A stretch of 33,535 bases of DNA from Atopobiaceae bacterium (GCA_017545665.1 JAFWKQ010000035.1:1-33535); one strand, 5' to 3'. Counted from the first letter of the stretch, positions 16,132 through 25,049 are shown. Notes: generated by a model from the letters alone, not told the origin. A program made the numbers and translations.

Positions 16132-16797
16132 ATGCCCGTGAATTACTCGACAAGCGGCCACGAGGCCAATACGTTGCCGGTGTCGGTATGTGTGATTGAC
16201 CAAGATAGAGCGCATCCGGTCCACGCGCGAGCCGAATCCTTGGAGGGCAGGCTGGTGATGGCGATGAGCTTCGGCAGCAAGAAAGGGGGGTTCGAGAGGT
16301 TCTTAGCGCGGGCGTCTTGCGCGTTGGCTGTAGACCGTGCCATGAAGGGAATGAATGTCCCGAAAGCCTTCTCGGACACGTGCAAAGAGGCCAGAAAGAT
16401 ATGCAAGGACAATGGGAGGAGCGAGAGCACCTCATTGCTTCTCGCAAGCATACAAGACGGAATCTTCGAAGCGGAGTGGGCTGGGGAATTGTTCATAGTC
16501 AGAATCCGAAATGGCAGCCAAGATGTCCTCGGGGGGCCACGGCTCTGGCACATACACCAAGACGGCTTCACGACCCTTGCGCCATCCTTCACAAAGAGGA
16601 GACTAGAGGAACGCGACAGACTGATAGTCATGAGCTCTAACCTCGATTCCTCAATTCGCAACCAGTCATACCCCTGCAGCGCCGCACCATCCACCAGTCC
16701 CCACGAATGCTGTGCCGGACTCATCCACTGCGCCCTTCGCGAACGGATAGACCACGCCGCTCTAATCGTCGCGGATGCCTGGAGCGGCATCCTGTAG
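16132..16797 (+). CDS. PP2C-like protein phosphatase, degenerate
   Basis: The 221-residue protein follows the PPM/PP2C fold order: an early strand VCVIDQDR, then LVMAMSFGSKKGGFERFLARASCALAVDRAM in place of the VADGMGGHxxGExAS segment, then STSLLLASIQDGIFEAEWAGELFIVRIRNG matching the GTTxxxAxI...AxVGDSRxYxxRxG strands, then LEERDRLIVMSSNLDS in place of LxxGDxLLLxSDGL. Every metal-binding Asp of active enzymes appears to be substituted (DG to FG, SDG to SSN). It therefore looks like a pseudophosphatase, perhaps a binding partner of the kinases. ATG 16132 follows GGAAGAGAG. The assignment rests on motif order and on the kinase/FHA context. Confidence 0.6.
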   Translation: MPVNYSTSGHEANTLPVSVCVIDQDRAHPVHARAESLEGRLVMAMSFGSKKGGFERFLARASCALAVDRAMKGMNVPKAFSDTCKEARKICKDNGRSESTSLLLASIQDGIFEAEWAGELFIVRIRNGSQDVLGGPRLWHIHQDGFTTLAPSFTKRRLEERDRLIVMSSNLDSSIRNQSYPCSAAPSTSPHECCAGLIHCALRERIDHAALIVADAWSGIL

Positions 16798-16831
16798 ACT
16801 TTACGTGCACAAACTACATAGGAGGTCAAAC

Positions 16832-18103
16832 ATGGCAGACAGGAAAACGGCACCTCGCAGAAGTCGCGAGCCTCGCGCCAGAGCATTCTCTTTTGTGCTA
16901 AACCAGTTTCATTCCTTGGCAAAGCAGGTCACGTCTGAAGACGAGAAGGAACCCAGCATCGTGACTTACTGGCAGTGCTTCTTCCCCGAGATCAGGGGGA
17001 GGGACTACACCAGGTCGAACTTCGAGAAGGGAAAGGGACCAGAGCAGCTCCTCGAGATACTCCAGCCCAACGTGGAAATCATGATGAGCCAAGAAGACCT
17101 TAGGGCAGTGGGCAACTTCAACGGGAGCTCTCTGTTCGGCAAGTCATGCCTCGTTGGCTGGATTCTTCGCACTTGGGAGGGACCGTTCTGCGGCCTCATC
17201 ACAAGCACGCTGTTCGACGAGTATTTTGACAAGAAGGCGCTGGAGGAGTTCTACAAGTTACTGGCACAGGATTTCAGGAGCCCCAACTACTTGTTCCAAG
17301 AGTTCAAGACGTGTCTCGACGACATCTACGAGCTTGCCCACGGAACGGCGACAATAGGTACCGAGCCTTGGCCTGACCATCCAGCACAATACGCGGAATA
17401 TCTGGTCAACAAGGCCCAGTCCCCCCAAAGGTTGGACTTCAAGGCAGACCTCGCCACGACGCTCATCATGGCGGCGCTCAACGGTCCACGAGACTACCGC
17501 CCCGACCTCCTGATCTTCAACAGGCCACAAGTGGTGGCTACCGAAAAGGAAGCCACGCACGATAGGTACCCGTGGAACATCGCAAGGGGCCAAATCGACA
17601 AGGGAACGACCACTGCCTATCTCTCGCGTGTCACGTTCCCAACCGACCCAGCCGACGCGCGCGAGTGGATGCTATGCGAGTCCTCATCCCCCATACGTAG
17701 CGACGAGATGGCGGGGACGATGACATACCCTCTTGTCGGCATAAGCAAGGTTGACCTAGTCAGGGCTTCGGACGGCAGAGACGGATTCAGCCGCTACACG
17801 AGAATAGACGACTCCTGCATTATTCCGCTCGACTGCAACCGGGTGTCATCGGAACATGCGCAGCTCACGCTCGAGGACGACGGATGGTACCTAACGGACC
17901 TCGAGACCACCAACGGAACCCTGCTGATACGAGTGAACGAGGATCGGTACCACCTCTGCAGAGAGGAACTGTCTGAAGTGAGGGAAAATCACGTCAGGCT
18001 CGAAAACGGGGACGTGATCTGCCTTGCCCCGGACTGGGCAAACGAGCAGCCCCTCAACGACTCACCCGCGTTCGTGTTCCAACTGGCAGCATCAAAGTGG
18101 TAG
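16832..18103 (+). CDS. FHA-domain protein with an unknown N-terminal region
   Basis: 423 residues, starting at ATG 16832 after TAGGAGGT. Residues 1-290 are soluble and unrecognised (notable parts QEDLRAVGNFNGSSLFGKS and LITSTLFDEYFDKKAL). Residues ~300-420 form an FHA domain with a canonical recognition loop: RVSSEHAQL (Ser340, His342), GWYLTDLETTNGT (Asn361, Gly362, Thr363) and LENGDVICL. Unlike the first FHA protein it keeps the Ser and His that build the phosphothreonine pocket, so it is the better candidate reader of kinase output. It lies 34 bases after the PP2C-like gene and 4 bases before the next kinase. Confidence 0.75.
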   Translation: MADRKTAPRRSREPRARAFSFVLNQFHSLAKQVTSEDEKEPSIVTYWQCFFPEIRGRDYTRSNFEKGKGPEQLLEILQPNVEIMMSQEDLRAVGNFNGSSLFGKSCLVGWILRTWEGPFCGLITSTLFDEYFDKKALEEFYKLLAQDFRSPNYLFQEFKTCLDDIYELAHGTATIGTEPWPDHPAQYAEYLVNKAQSPQRLDFKADLATTLIMAALNGPRDYRPDLLIFNRPQVVATEKEATHDRYPWNIARGQIDKGTTTAYLSRVTFPTDPADAREWMLCESSSPIRSDEMAGTMTYPLVGISKVDLVRASDGRDGFSRYTRIDDSCIIPLDCNRVSSEHAQLTLEDDGWYLTDLETTNGTLLIRVNEDRYHLCREELSEVRENHVRLENGDVICLAPDWANEQPLNDSPAFVFQLAASKW

Positions 18104-18107
18104 GCTG

Positions 18108-20432
18108 ATGGCCGGAACGGAACCTGTTTCACAAGGCACGACATTTACGGTTAACGAGGTCCCAAGAGGAAGCCAGCTCCACATAGGCGACGTTGGCAAC
18201 GTCCGGTCGACTTTGGGGTCGGGAGCCTATGGCAAGTCTTGCGTATGCGAGTTCGGCGACGCCAGGACAGCGGTGAAGTACGTAATGAGCGCCGCACAGC
18301 AGGGAATGGCGAGAGCTGAGTACGACATTCTCGTTGTACTGCACGGTGCCGGGGGCCATGCTCCGCTCGCCCTCGGATATGGCACGATACGCATCGGCGC
18401 GATTACCAGAGAGGCTCTCTGCGAGGAGCTATGCGGCGGCAACACGCTGCAACACGTGATAGAGCGCCAGCTGGGAGACGGCCGACCTGTGACCGCGGCC
18501 AGCGTTTCCGGAATGGGCCTGTCAATCGCCTCGGCCGTGGAGGCGATTGGCTCACAGGGCGTGCGACATGGGGACCTGTCCCACTCGAACGTGCTCCTCA
18601 GACGTGACGACAAGGGTGCCTGGGCCTGCACCATCATCGATTTCGGGCAGGCCGCCCAAACCGCGCGACCGGAGATAACGTCGAATCGCCCCGGAACCGT
18701 CGCCTTCAGTGCTGCCGAAATGTTTCCCGGGGCTAAGTACTCGAGATACAAGGACAAACCCAGCGCGGACGTGTATTCCGTCGGCGCCTTGATGCTCTAC
18801 ATGCGGGTTTGGGCCAGATTCGAGAAGAAGGACCAAGGAAGCTACTTCAAACGATTCCCGACGCTAGCCGACGGCACCGACGCAATCGACGAGTTCAAGA
18901 GACGCCCCCTCAATCTCGTCGACATGCTGAACGAGCTGGGCGAAGACGCGGATGACGACGACCGGGAGCTGAGCAAACTAATTTCTGAGCTCACCGAGTT
19001 CGACCCTAGCCTCAGACCAAGTATCGAGGAATGCGTCGCCAGGCTCTCTCGCCTGGCAGGCACGCGGTCGGACGCCCTGGAATCTCGCCATCGGGCTTCA
19101 ATCGTGCGGAGAAGCGTTAGGAGGAGAATCTCGAGGGCGATTCCCATCCTCCGCCGCATGGGCAAGGTCGCACTCGTGCTTTGGTTCGCATACCTCACTT
19201 TCGCCGTATGCCAAGCACTCTACATTGACTTCATATTGCCCGCCATCCGGGAGGGGGAGGAGGTGGAGATAGACAAGGATTCCGCGCTCTGGCACATGAT
19301 TGATGACGACTTTCGCGCAAACGACCAAGACACTTACGACCCAGATACGCCCGGACTCAGGGAACACAACCCAAGTCTTTCGGGCGGCCATCTCAACGTC
19401 AGGAAGTATGGGTCGATGACCGCATACTACGATTCGGATAAGTACATCTCCAGCGACGGCTACGAACTCCAATCTGGCGACATGGCATACACCGACACGC
19501 GTGAAGTGCTAATCGTGCCCTATAAAGACGAATGGAACGAAGTCGTGCAGCCCATCCTGTGGGGCGACAACCAGCTGAACATGGAGGTAATCGCACGCGG
19601 AGGAAGAGAATATGTATCCTATCGATACATCACTCCACGTCCAGATACCGAAATAAAGACGGTCGACGAGTATCTTGACGACGTCACGTGGATCGACGGG
19701 CAAGTCAAGAGCGCCAGCTATGCCAACCTCGACCTCGCATACAAGGCTGGCACTAGAGTCGAGGAAGGAAAAGAAGGAAGCCTGGGGTTCAAGGAGGTAT
19801 CGTGCTACGCCCGACGCAGCGACACCTGCATCCTGGAGGCGCGCATCGTGCTATACGCAGACGAGGCGTCGCTATCAGCCGTCAGCTACGATGAGCTGCT
19901 GGAAGACCTTTTCTCAACCATCCAGATCAAATCGACCAACCTCGATGAGGTCACCGCATCCTCCCCATACGCCAACGTCGTAATAGTCAGCGACGACGGG
20001 CAGTGGCAGGCGATCATAATGGAGGACGAGGACTTCAAGCCATACGTGAGGAAGGGGAAGGAGTGGTATTACCACTCTGTCAGCGCCTGCACGGCTACGA
20101 GGTATTCGGAATCCTTCGAGTACGACTTCGCCCCCGAAGCAGACGCTGACGAGTGGCTGGGCCAAGGAGACAGGAAGGGCGGCCCTATTGTCCAAGAGGG
20201 GGACATCCCAGCCAACGACGGAATGACCGTCCGCTGGTCCCTCGCCGATGTCGGCTACGAAACCAACAGCCTGAACTTGAGAGTCTGCGTGCAGGTGGAG
20301 GACTGCGCGCTCTACATCGAAGGAATCGTGCCCTCCTCCTCCGACGGAGAAGAGGTCGTCAATTACCTGATGCTGGAGACTGTCGAGATCTCCAGGAATC
20401 AGCGGCCGGTGCTCCAGGTTAGGGACGAATGA
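18108..20432 (+). CDS. Transmembrane Ser/Thr kinase with an extracellular domain
   Basis: 774 residues. The cytoplasmic kinase (about 30-318) shows LGSGAYGKSCVCEF (36-49), Lys57 in AVKYV, Glu71, catalytic loop HGDLSHSN (154-161), DFGQ (178-181) and SADVYSVGAL. The loop has HGD instead of HRD, as in some kinases activated independently of activation-loop phosphorylation; the Asp and Asn are kept. A basic stretch (SRHRASIVRRSVRRR) leads into one membrane helix at about 353-379, so residues 380-774 lie outside. That part is acidic with many Tyr and Trp and reads as two similar beta-rich segments; it has no PASTA motif. ATG 18108 lies 4 bases after the previous stop. A sensor kinase of unknown ligand is the natural reading. 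Confidence 0.85.
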   Translation: MAGTEPVSQGTTFTVNEVPRGSQLHIGDVGNVRSTLGSGAYGKSCVCEFGDARTAVKYVMSAAQQGMARAEYDILVVLHGAGGHAPLALGYGTIRIGAITREALCEELCGGNTLQHVIERQLGDGRPVTAASVSGMGLSIASAVEAIGSQGVRHGDLSHSNVLLRRDDKGAWACTIIDFGQAAQTARPEITSNRPGTVAFSAAEMFPGAKYSRYKDKPSADVYSVGALMLYMRVWARFEKKDQGSYFKRFPTLADGTDAIDEFKRRPLNLVDMLNELGEDADDDDRELSKLISELTEFDPSLRPSIEECVARLSRLAGTRSDALESRHRASIVRRSVRRRISRAIPILRRMGKVALVLWFAYLTFAVCQALYIDFILPAIREGEEVEIDKDSALWHMIDDDFRANDQDTYDPDTPGLREHNPSLSGGHLNVRKYGSMTAYYDSDKYISSDGYELQSGDMAYTDTREVLIVPYKDEWNEVVQPILWGDNQLNMEVIARGGREYVSYRYITPRPDTEIKTVDEYLDDVTWIDGQVKSASYANLDLAYKAGTRVEEGKEGSLGFKEVSCYARRSDTCILEARIVLYADEASLSAVSYDELLEDLFSTIQIKSTNLDEVTASSPYANVVIVSDDGQWQAIIMEDEDFKPYVRKGKEWYYHSVSACTATRYSESFEYDFAPEADADEWLGQGDRKGGPIVQEGDIPANDGMTVRWSLADVGYETNSLNLRVCVQVEDCALYIEGIVPSSSDGEEVVNYLMLETVEISRNQRPVLQVRDE

Positions 20433-20533
20433 TCAGATGGGCAACCCGATGCTGACCATCCGTACGCGGGGACGGCCGTCCACCTCATGCCTATGACCAT
20501 CCGTGAACCATGTTCCGGGAAAGGAGCTACATA

Positions 20534-22117
20534 ATGGCCTACACCGTATCAACACAGCCTGAGTTCGTCACCCTCACCGCACCAGAAGGATCCCCTTTCG
20601 CCACTGTCCACGATGGGGTACCACTCGGAAACGTCTTTACGTCAAGACAGGGTTCCTTCGCGTACGTCCACGACATGGAGACTTGGAGCAAGCAGTTCCC
20701 AAGCCTGCCCCACCTCGCGCTGAAGGAGTCGCATGCGGGCTTCGTCGAGAGTGAACTCGTAGTGAATGATTCAGATGATGACTATTGGGCCAAGGAATAC
20801 GGCCTGTCGGAAAGCCGACCCCTGCTCGCTGGGTACCTCGGCGACAGGGTCCCATCGAACGATGCCGATGTCCAGGGAACATACCGTCATATCTGTGACG
20901 AATGGAACGCCCTCGTACAGTCCGACGGCGCTGGGGGGCACAGCCCGAGAGTGTATGCGTTCGGGTATGTCAAACGGCTTGATATAGCGCACCCCGCCAT
21001 CGTGATGGATTGGGTGGGCGATGCAGGGGAAACACCCCTATACAGGTATTTGGGCTCTTCCGTAGGGACATACGGGATGGGACTGGACGCGAGGAGGGCC
21101 GCGCATGCCGTTCGCTCAATATGCGAGGCGCTAAGGCCGCTTCACCGCAGGCACATGTGCCACAGGGACCTCAAGCCTGACAACGTATTGATATCCCCGG
21201 ACGGGAGCTCCGCCTCGATTGTTGACCTTGGACAGGCTTGGTCGACAAACGGTGTCTTCGTCGACAATCACCTGACCGTCTCGCAAGAATACGGCGCGCC
21301 TGAAATGTTCGCAAGCGCTGGCGAAGAGCTCTTCTCGTATCGCGCCAGCGAGTGGTGCGACGTATGGTCGCTCGGTGCAATTCTCTGGTACCTACGAGTC
21401 GGCAAAGACCCTGACGTACCGGCTCACCCGAAGGACAAGCAGGCTCTATCCCTTCCGACAGAGCTAATAAACGACATCGACGACCTAAGGCTCAGCTCGG
21501 TCATCAACTGGTGCACATGCAGAAGCCCAAGGGCGAGGCCAACCGTATCGGCAGTGGCGATCATGCTCTCTCTCATAGAGTCTGGGAAAGCGCCGGGTAC
21601 TGACGCGCACCACGGAATGAGGGTCCTCCCGACCGAAGAGGCAATGACCGTCTTGGAGAGTCAGCCGAACATCATTGCACACGGGATACGGCTTTCCGTC
21701 AGCACCGAGACAACGCGTCGGTTGGGCGAGCTCGACAGCTTTGGATTCAAGGAGTTCGAGGCTGTAAACATGCCGACCTCGGGCAAGAGTCAATCAACCG
21801 CTAACGTGGTACTTGGCCCGACAGCATCTTCGGTGCTGTTCTCCCATGACGATGGAGACAATCCCCATGTCGTCGTCACCCTCGGCGAGAAAGACCGTTT
21901 GATGCGTGACATACTCTACGTCTGCAGACTCAAAAGAGATCCGTTGGAAGTTGCTCCTTCAAATCCAATGATTCTTCCTCACCTCATTTTTATGCTGCAA
22001 GGGGCCTCACGGCGCATCGGTGAGCCTTGGCGATATCATCCGAATAGCAGTCAGCCTGACTTCTACTCTTCGGAGGGGTTCATTACCTTAAATGATGACG
22101 GCGCAGTGCTTCTCTAA
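20534..22117 (+). CDS. Third Ser/Thr protein kinase, soluble
   Basis: 527 residues with a long N-terminal lead. The candidate Lys64 is in LALKES and the hinge is VMDWVG. The catalytic loop CHRDLKPDNVLI (His210, Arg211, Asp212, Asn217) is fully canonical. The metal-binding motif is DLG (231-233), followed by EYGAPEMF and DVWSLGAILWYLRVG. Residues ~380-527 are an unrecognised C-terminal domain containing many Ser/Thr. No membrane helix is present. ATG 20534 follows AAAGGAG. There are 101 bases between it and the preceding gene, so it may also have its own promoter. It is the last gene of the signalling run, ending before the long palindrome at 22198. Confidence 0.85.
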   Translation: MAYTVSTQPEFVTLTAPEGSPFATVHDGVPLGNVFTSRQGSFAYVHDMETWSKQFPSLPHLALKESHAGFVESELVVNDSDDDYWAKEYGLSESRPLLAGYLGDRVPSNDADVQGTYRHICDEWNALVQSDGAGGHSPRVYAFGYVKRLDIAHPAIVMDWVGDAGETPLYRYLGSSVGTYGMGLDARRAAHAVRSICEALRPLHRRHMCHRDLKPDNVLISPDGSSASIVDLGQAWSTNGVFVDNHLTVSQEYGAPEMFASAGEELFSYRASEWCDVWSLGAILWYLRVGKDPDVPAHPKDKQALSLPTELINDIDDLRLSSVINWCTCRSPRARPTVSAVAIMLSLIESGKAPGTDAHHGMRVLPTEEAMTVLESQPNIIAHGIRLSVSTETTRRLGELDSFGFKEFEAVNMPTSGKSQSTANVVLGPTASSVLFSHDDGDNPHVVVTLGEKDRLMRDILYVCRLKRDPLEVAPSNPMILPHLIFMLQGASRRIGEPWRYHPNSSQPDFYSSEGFITLNDDGAVLL

Positions 22118-22197
22118 TAGAGACATGAGTAAAGAAGGTAGGCACAGCAACACCTGACTGTACGGCGCCCGAGATTAGACTCGCAAAGGCAGCTATC

Positions 22198-22250
22198 TTG
22201 TTCCCCGTAGAGAACCACTTGCATAACCAGTGGTTCTCTACGGGGAACAA
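22198..22250. terminator. Perfect 22-bp-arm palindrome after the kinase operon
   Basis: Arms 22198-22219 and 22229-22250 are exact complements around the 9-base loop TGCATAACC. It lies 80 bases after the last kinase stop codon. A terminator for the operon is likely, but there is no T-run and the length and perfection are unusual, so a mobile repeat or a processing signal is possible. Confidence 0.5.
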
Positions 22251-22317
22251 TTAAGCAGGCGTCTTTACTCAACAGTTGGCAATCATTGTCATCATGGTTT
22301 CGTGACGACTCGTTCTC

Positions 22318-22325
22318 TTGCGCAA
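22318..22325. promoter_or_regulatory. TTGCGCAA palindrome, site 7
   Basis: Perfect copy 161 bp before the start of the first Cys-rich gene and 76 bp before site 8. No good -10-like hexamer lies at the usual spacing, so it may be an auxiliary site. Confidence 0.4.
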
Positions 22326-22392
22326 CTGCTGGTAGCCCACCAGCGTCTCCGACCGTCCATGGGCATTCATCAAGAGATTACTGCGGCAGTCA

Positions 22393-22470
22393 GTTGCGCA
22401 AGCTCGCGTTAGATGAGGTGTTATCCTCTCCCCATCAGAAGCGGAGAGGCCGCTTCACGACAAGGGAGAG
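22393..22470 (+). promoter_or_regulatory. TTGCGCAA site 8 and structured leader of the first Cys-rich gene
   Basis: TTGCGCAA (22394-22401) is followed after 20 bases by TATCCT (22422-22427). Overlapping it is a 7-bp inverted repeat, CCTCTCC (22425-22431) and GGAGAGG (22443-22449), around the loop CCATCAGAAGC. A second possible stem AGCGG/CCGCT overlaps the right arm, and CTCTCCC can also pair with the ribosome site GGGAGAG (22464-22470). The same elements at the same spacing occur before the second copy at 25285. Confidence 0.5.
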
Positions 22471-22478
22471 TGATTATT

Positions 22479-22652
22479 ATGGCAATCGAATGCCCAGACT
22501 GCAGGGATCGCTCGCGGTACGCGACCGACGCTTACAAACCGTACTGCGTCATCGCGCAACGCGAAATCAGCAGGAGTGACTTTGAGTTTTACTGCAAGAG
22601 GTACCCCGAGTACCATCAGTGCCCGATTCGTCGCAATCATTTCGGGCAGTAG
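22479..22652 (+). CDS. 57-residue Cys-rich protein, copy A
   Basis: Starts at ATG 22479 after AGGGAGAG. The protein has Cys5-x-x-Cys8 (IECPDCRD), Cys23, Cys39 (YCKRYPEY) and Cys48 (QCPIRR), spacing suited to binding zinc or an iron-sulfur cluster. It is basic and aromatic-rich. I do not recognise the family. Copy B at 25371 is identical at 49 of 57 positions by hand count, with all five cysteines kept, and the DNA differs at many silent sites, which shows selection on the protein. It has its own TTGCGCAA promoter region and a terminator at 22710. Confidence 0.8.
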   Translation: MAIECPDCRDRSRYATDAYKPYCVIAQREISRSDFEFYCKRYPEYHQCPIRRNHFGQ

Positions 22653-22709
22653 AGAACGGGGGTATCCGCTGAAATCTCGTTCGGATGGGCTGTATCAAAA
22701 GCCCAAGTG

Positions 22710-22746
22710 AATCTGGTGGGTTCCGTGATGGACCCACCAGATTTTG
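22710..22746 (+). terminator. Terminator of Cys-rich gene A
   Basis: Arms AATCTGGTGGGT (22710-22721) and its complement (22732-22743) with a 10-base loop, ending in TTTG, 57 bases after the stop codon. Confidence 0.65.
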
Positions 22747-22860
22747 ATGTTCGGACATGCCTCCCCGCTAATCTCCCATGTTGTCCGAAAACCTAATCTA
22801 CCGGTGGTCACGATGGTTTCGCAGGTATAATTTGAGACGGAAGTAAGGAGGTGCGGGAGA

Positions 22861-22985
22861 TGCCGGAGCCAAGGTTCAGGCCCTGAATGCAGGATCAGCC
22901 GATGCTTTTGCAGACATTAGCGACCTCGTACCGCAGGTATCAATGCCGTGTGTCGTGGACATGATAGTCAGATTGCTAATGTCGG
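22861..22985 (+). pseudogene. Second, heavily decayed IS1182-type transposase N-terminus
   Basis: After a GGAGGTG site, the ATG at 22861 encodes MPEPRFRP, a stop, then MQDQPMLL; the SDLVPQVSMPCVVDMIVR part follows in another frame. This is the same start as the remnant at 471 (MPKPKF...MQDQPML...GDLVPEGSMARVVDMIVR) with a nonsense codon, a frameshift and a small deletion. A TATAAT at 22826-22831 may be the relic promoter. Between 22986 and 23138 nothing recognisable is left. Confidence 0.6.
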
Positions 22986-23138
22986 GCATATTCAGACCGC
23001 AAAGTGTAGCTTAACAGTCAGTTTCGAAGGGGTAGCGTCCCCGAGGTTAACCGCGTGTTTTTCCATTTCGATTCAGAGTCCGCACTTACAGAAGCTCTAT
23101 ACTTGTCTTAATCTTATACCCTGACTTCCGCAGTAGTT

Positions 23139-23178
23139 TAGCACCGTTTGCCCTGATGTAGCTGGGCAAACGGCGCTA
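23139..23178. terminator. Hairpin beside the IS1634-type element
   Basis: Arms TAGCACCGTTTGCCC and GGGCAAACGGCGCTA pair over 15 positions with one mismatch, around a 10-base loop. It lies 39 bases beyond the stop of the minus-strand transposase and may be its terminator or part of the element's end. Confidence 0.5.
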
Positions 23179-23216
23179 TTGTCGTGAATGTTTTCTGACG
23201 GCACACCGCCTGGCGG

Positions 23217-24616
23217 CTACGGTCTCCAGCGAATCCGCTTCCCCTTGGCGAACAGCGCCTTGATGTCCTTGGTCCGCATCCACTTGGTCGGGGCGTCCAG
23301 GTCGACCAGGGCAAATATCTCGTCGGTGAGGTCCGTCCTGTGGTCGAAGAGCCACCAGCCGTCGTCTGCGTAGGAGCAGTCCAGGGCTCGCATGTCGGCG
23401 AGCAGCGCCTGCGCCGAGGGATGCGAGGGAAGCGCCCGTTGGCTGAGCCTCACGATGAGAAGGGCCAGGTAGCAGGTGAGGAAGTGCGCGCGTATGTGCT
23501 CGGTCGTCCACACCCACACGGGCCTGGAGGAGAGCCCGCCGGTCTTGGTGGCCCTGAACGACTCCTCGATCCGCCAGAGCTCGCGGTAGGCGTCCAGTAT
23601 CCTGCCCTCGTCCCATCCGGTCTCGCTGGTCACTATCAGGTAGTACCCGTCGAGCCTGGCGGCCTCGTCTATCGCCGCCTGGTCGATCTCCGGCCTGACC
23701 CTGGGGTCCGTGAGGACCTCGCCCGTCTTCCCGTCGAAGGTGACGCCACGCACGTACTGGGCTGCCCGAAGTGCGTGGCCCTCGTGTACGCGCCGGGCCT
23801 CTCGACCAGCTGCCTCGACTTCTCCAGCTCCCTCTCCCGCTCGTGGCGGGCGCGCTCCGCGTACTTGCGGCTCCACATCGCGACCACCTTCACCTCGACC
23901 TTCTCGTCCCGCTTCCTGCAGTCGAAGGTGTCGACGTCCTTGAGGTGGACGACCTTGTCGTCCTGTCGGGACTTGATCCTGAACTCGCCGTCGGCAGGCC
24001 CCTCGTAGCCCTCGTCGTCCAGGACCCAGCGCCTCAGCGCCGACGTCGACCTCGTGCCCCTGATCGACTGAGAGAGCGCGAAGCCGTCGCCGCCCGCCAC
24101 GATGCCGGCTATGCTGTCCGAGCAGCTCATGCCCTTGTCGGCGACCACGACCACGCACCCGAGGCCCCTCTCCCTCCTCCCCTTGAGTATCGGCAGCAGC
24201 GTCTCGCAGTCGTTGGTGTTCCCCTCGAACAGGTCGAAGGCGATGGGTATCGCCTCCGCGTCCTGCAGCATCCCCATCTGGACTATCGGGTTCGGCCTGT
24301 GCCCCTTGCTGACGCCCTTCCTGCGCAGACCGTCCCCGTCCGGGTCGCACTCGAAGAAGTAGTTGGTCACGTCGTAGTACACGAGCGACTCGTCGCGGCC
24401 CGTGTTCCCGGCTATCGAGCGGTTGCACGCGTCAACTATCCTCCCCGAGAGCCTGTCCAGCTCGGTGAGCGCGCGGTAGACGTCTTCCTCGGTGAGCTCC
24501 GTGCGGAAGAAGTGTCGGCCTCCGTTCCCCCAGGCGGCGAGCTTGCTCCCCGGCTCGAGCAGACGCTCGCACACGAGCAGGCGCAGGACGGCGTTGAGGT
24601 CGTAGCCGGCCCTTGA
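23217..24616 (-). pseudogene. IS1634-family transposase, N-terminally truncated and frameshifted
   Basis: A DDE transposase of the IS1634/IS1549 type. Preserved parts include AGYDLNAVLRLLVCERLLEP, SLVYYDVTNYFFECD (first catalytic Asp), GHRPNPIVQMGML, CVVVVADKGMS (second Asp) and, near the end, YRELWRIEESFRATKT (catalytic Glu). The sense shifts frame at about 23766, where GGGCAGCC stands for the expected GGGGCAGCC; adding one G joins GAYTRATHFG to AAQYVRGVTFDG. The first ~100 residues are missing. In their place an IS21 istA fragment is fused at about 24613. Both features make it inactive, although the frameshift alone could be a homopolymer error. Confidence 0.8.
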
Positions 24617-25049
24617 ATTCGCCGAGGTCGCCCGGCACGTGGTTCCTGCGCCCCTTGACGCCCGCGTCCCTCCTGTGCTTCGCGTAGAGCTCGCAGAAGC
24701 GGCTGTAGAGATAGGGCCGCTCCTCCCTGGAGACGGCCGAGGCGTAGTACTCTTCCCAGAGTATGGAGAGCGTCATCGTCCTGTCACCGGCCATCTCCCG
24801 GTCGATGTGCTCGTAGTCGATGGCAGTGAACGCGGCGGCGCCCTTGCCCGGGTTGCCGCGCACGAGCCTTCTGGCGTCGTCGTCCGTGAGCGGGGCGACG
24901 TCGTCACACCCTACGCCCCTCTCATCTGCCCTGGCCAGGGTGTCCTGCACCGCCGAGCTGGAGCAGTAGCACGCGGCCTCGATCTCGCGGATGCTCCTGC
25001 CGTTCGCACGATGACGCAAGACGTCCCGGTAGCTGATCCGGTTGCCCAT
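24613..25049 (-). pseudogene. istA: IS21-family istA transposase, N-terminal fragment
   Basis: The start (GGAGGTG then ATG at 25049) is intact. The frame carries the IstA helix-turn-helix (ISYRDVLRHRANGRSIREIE, then SSSAVQDTLAR) and the well-known LWEEYYASAVSREERPYLYSRFCELY. It breaks off after PGDLGEF, well before the DDE catalytic core, at the junction with the IS1634 fragment. No istB partner is present. The longer open frame that runs on to 24432 reads the IS1634 DNA out of frame. Confidence 0.8.

Larger units (their letters stand above)
22118..22478 (+). other. Intergenic stretch between the kinase operon and the first Cys-rich gene
   Basis: No credible gene is seen. It holds a 22-bp-arm palindrome (22198-22250), two TTGCGCAA sites (22318, 22394) and the conserved leader of the small Cys-rich gene (22393-22478). 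Confidence 0.6.

Noticed and set aside
12664..22117. TerY-P type triad (vWA protein, PP2C, kinase) as an explanation of the operon
   Set aside because: No von Willebrand A domain or tellurite-type partner is visible, and the FHA and FhaA-like members do not belong to that triad.
23771..24616. A 281-codon plus-strand open frame
   Set aside because: Antisense shadow of the IS1634 transposase; the transposase motifs are on the minus strand.
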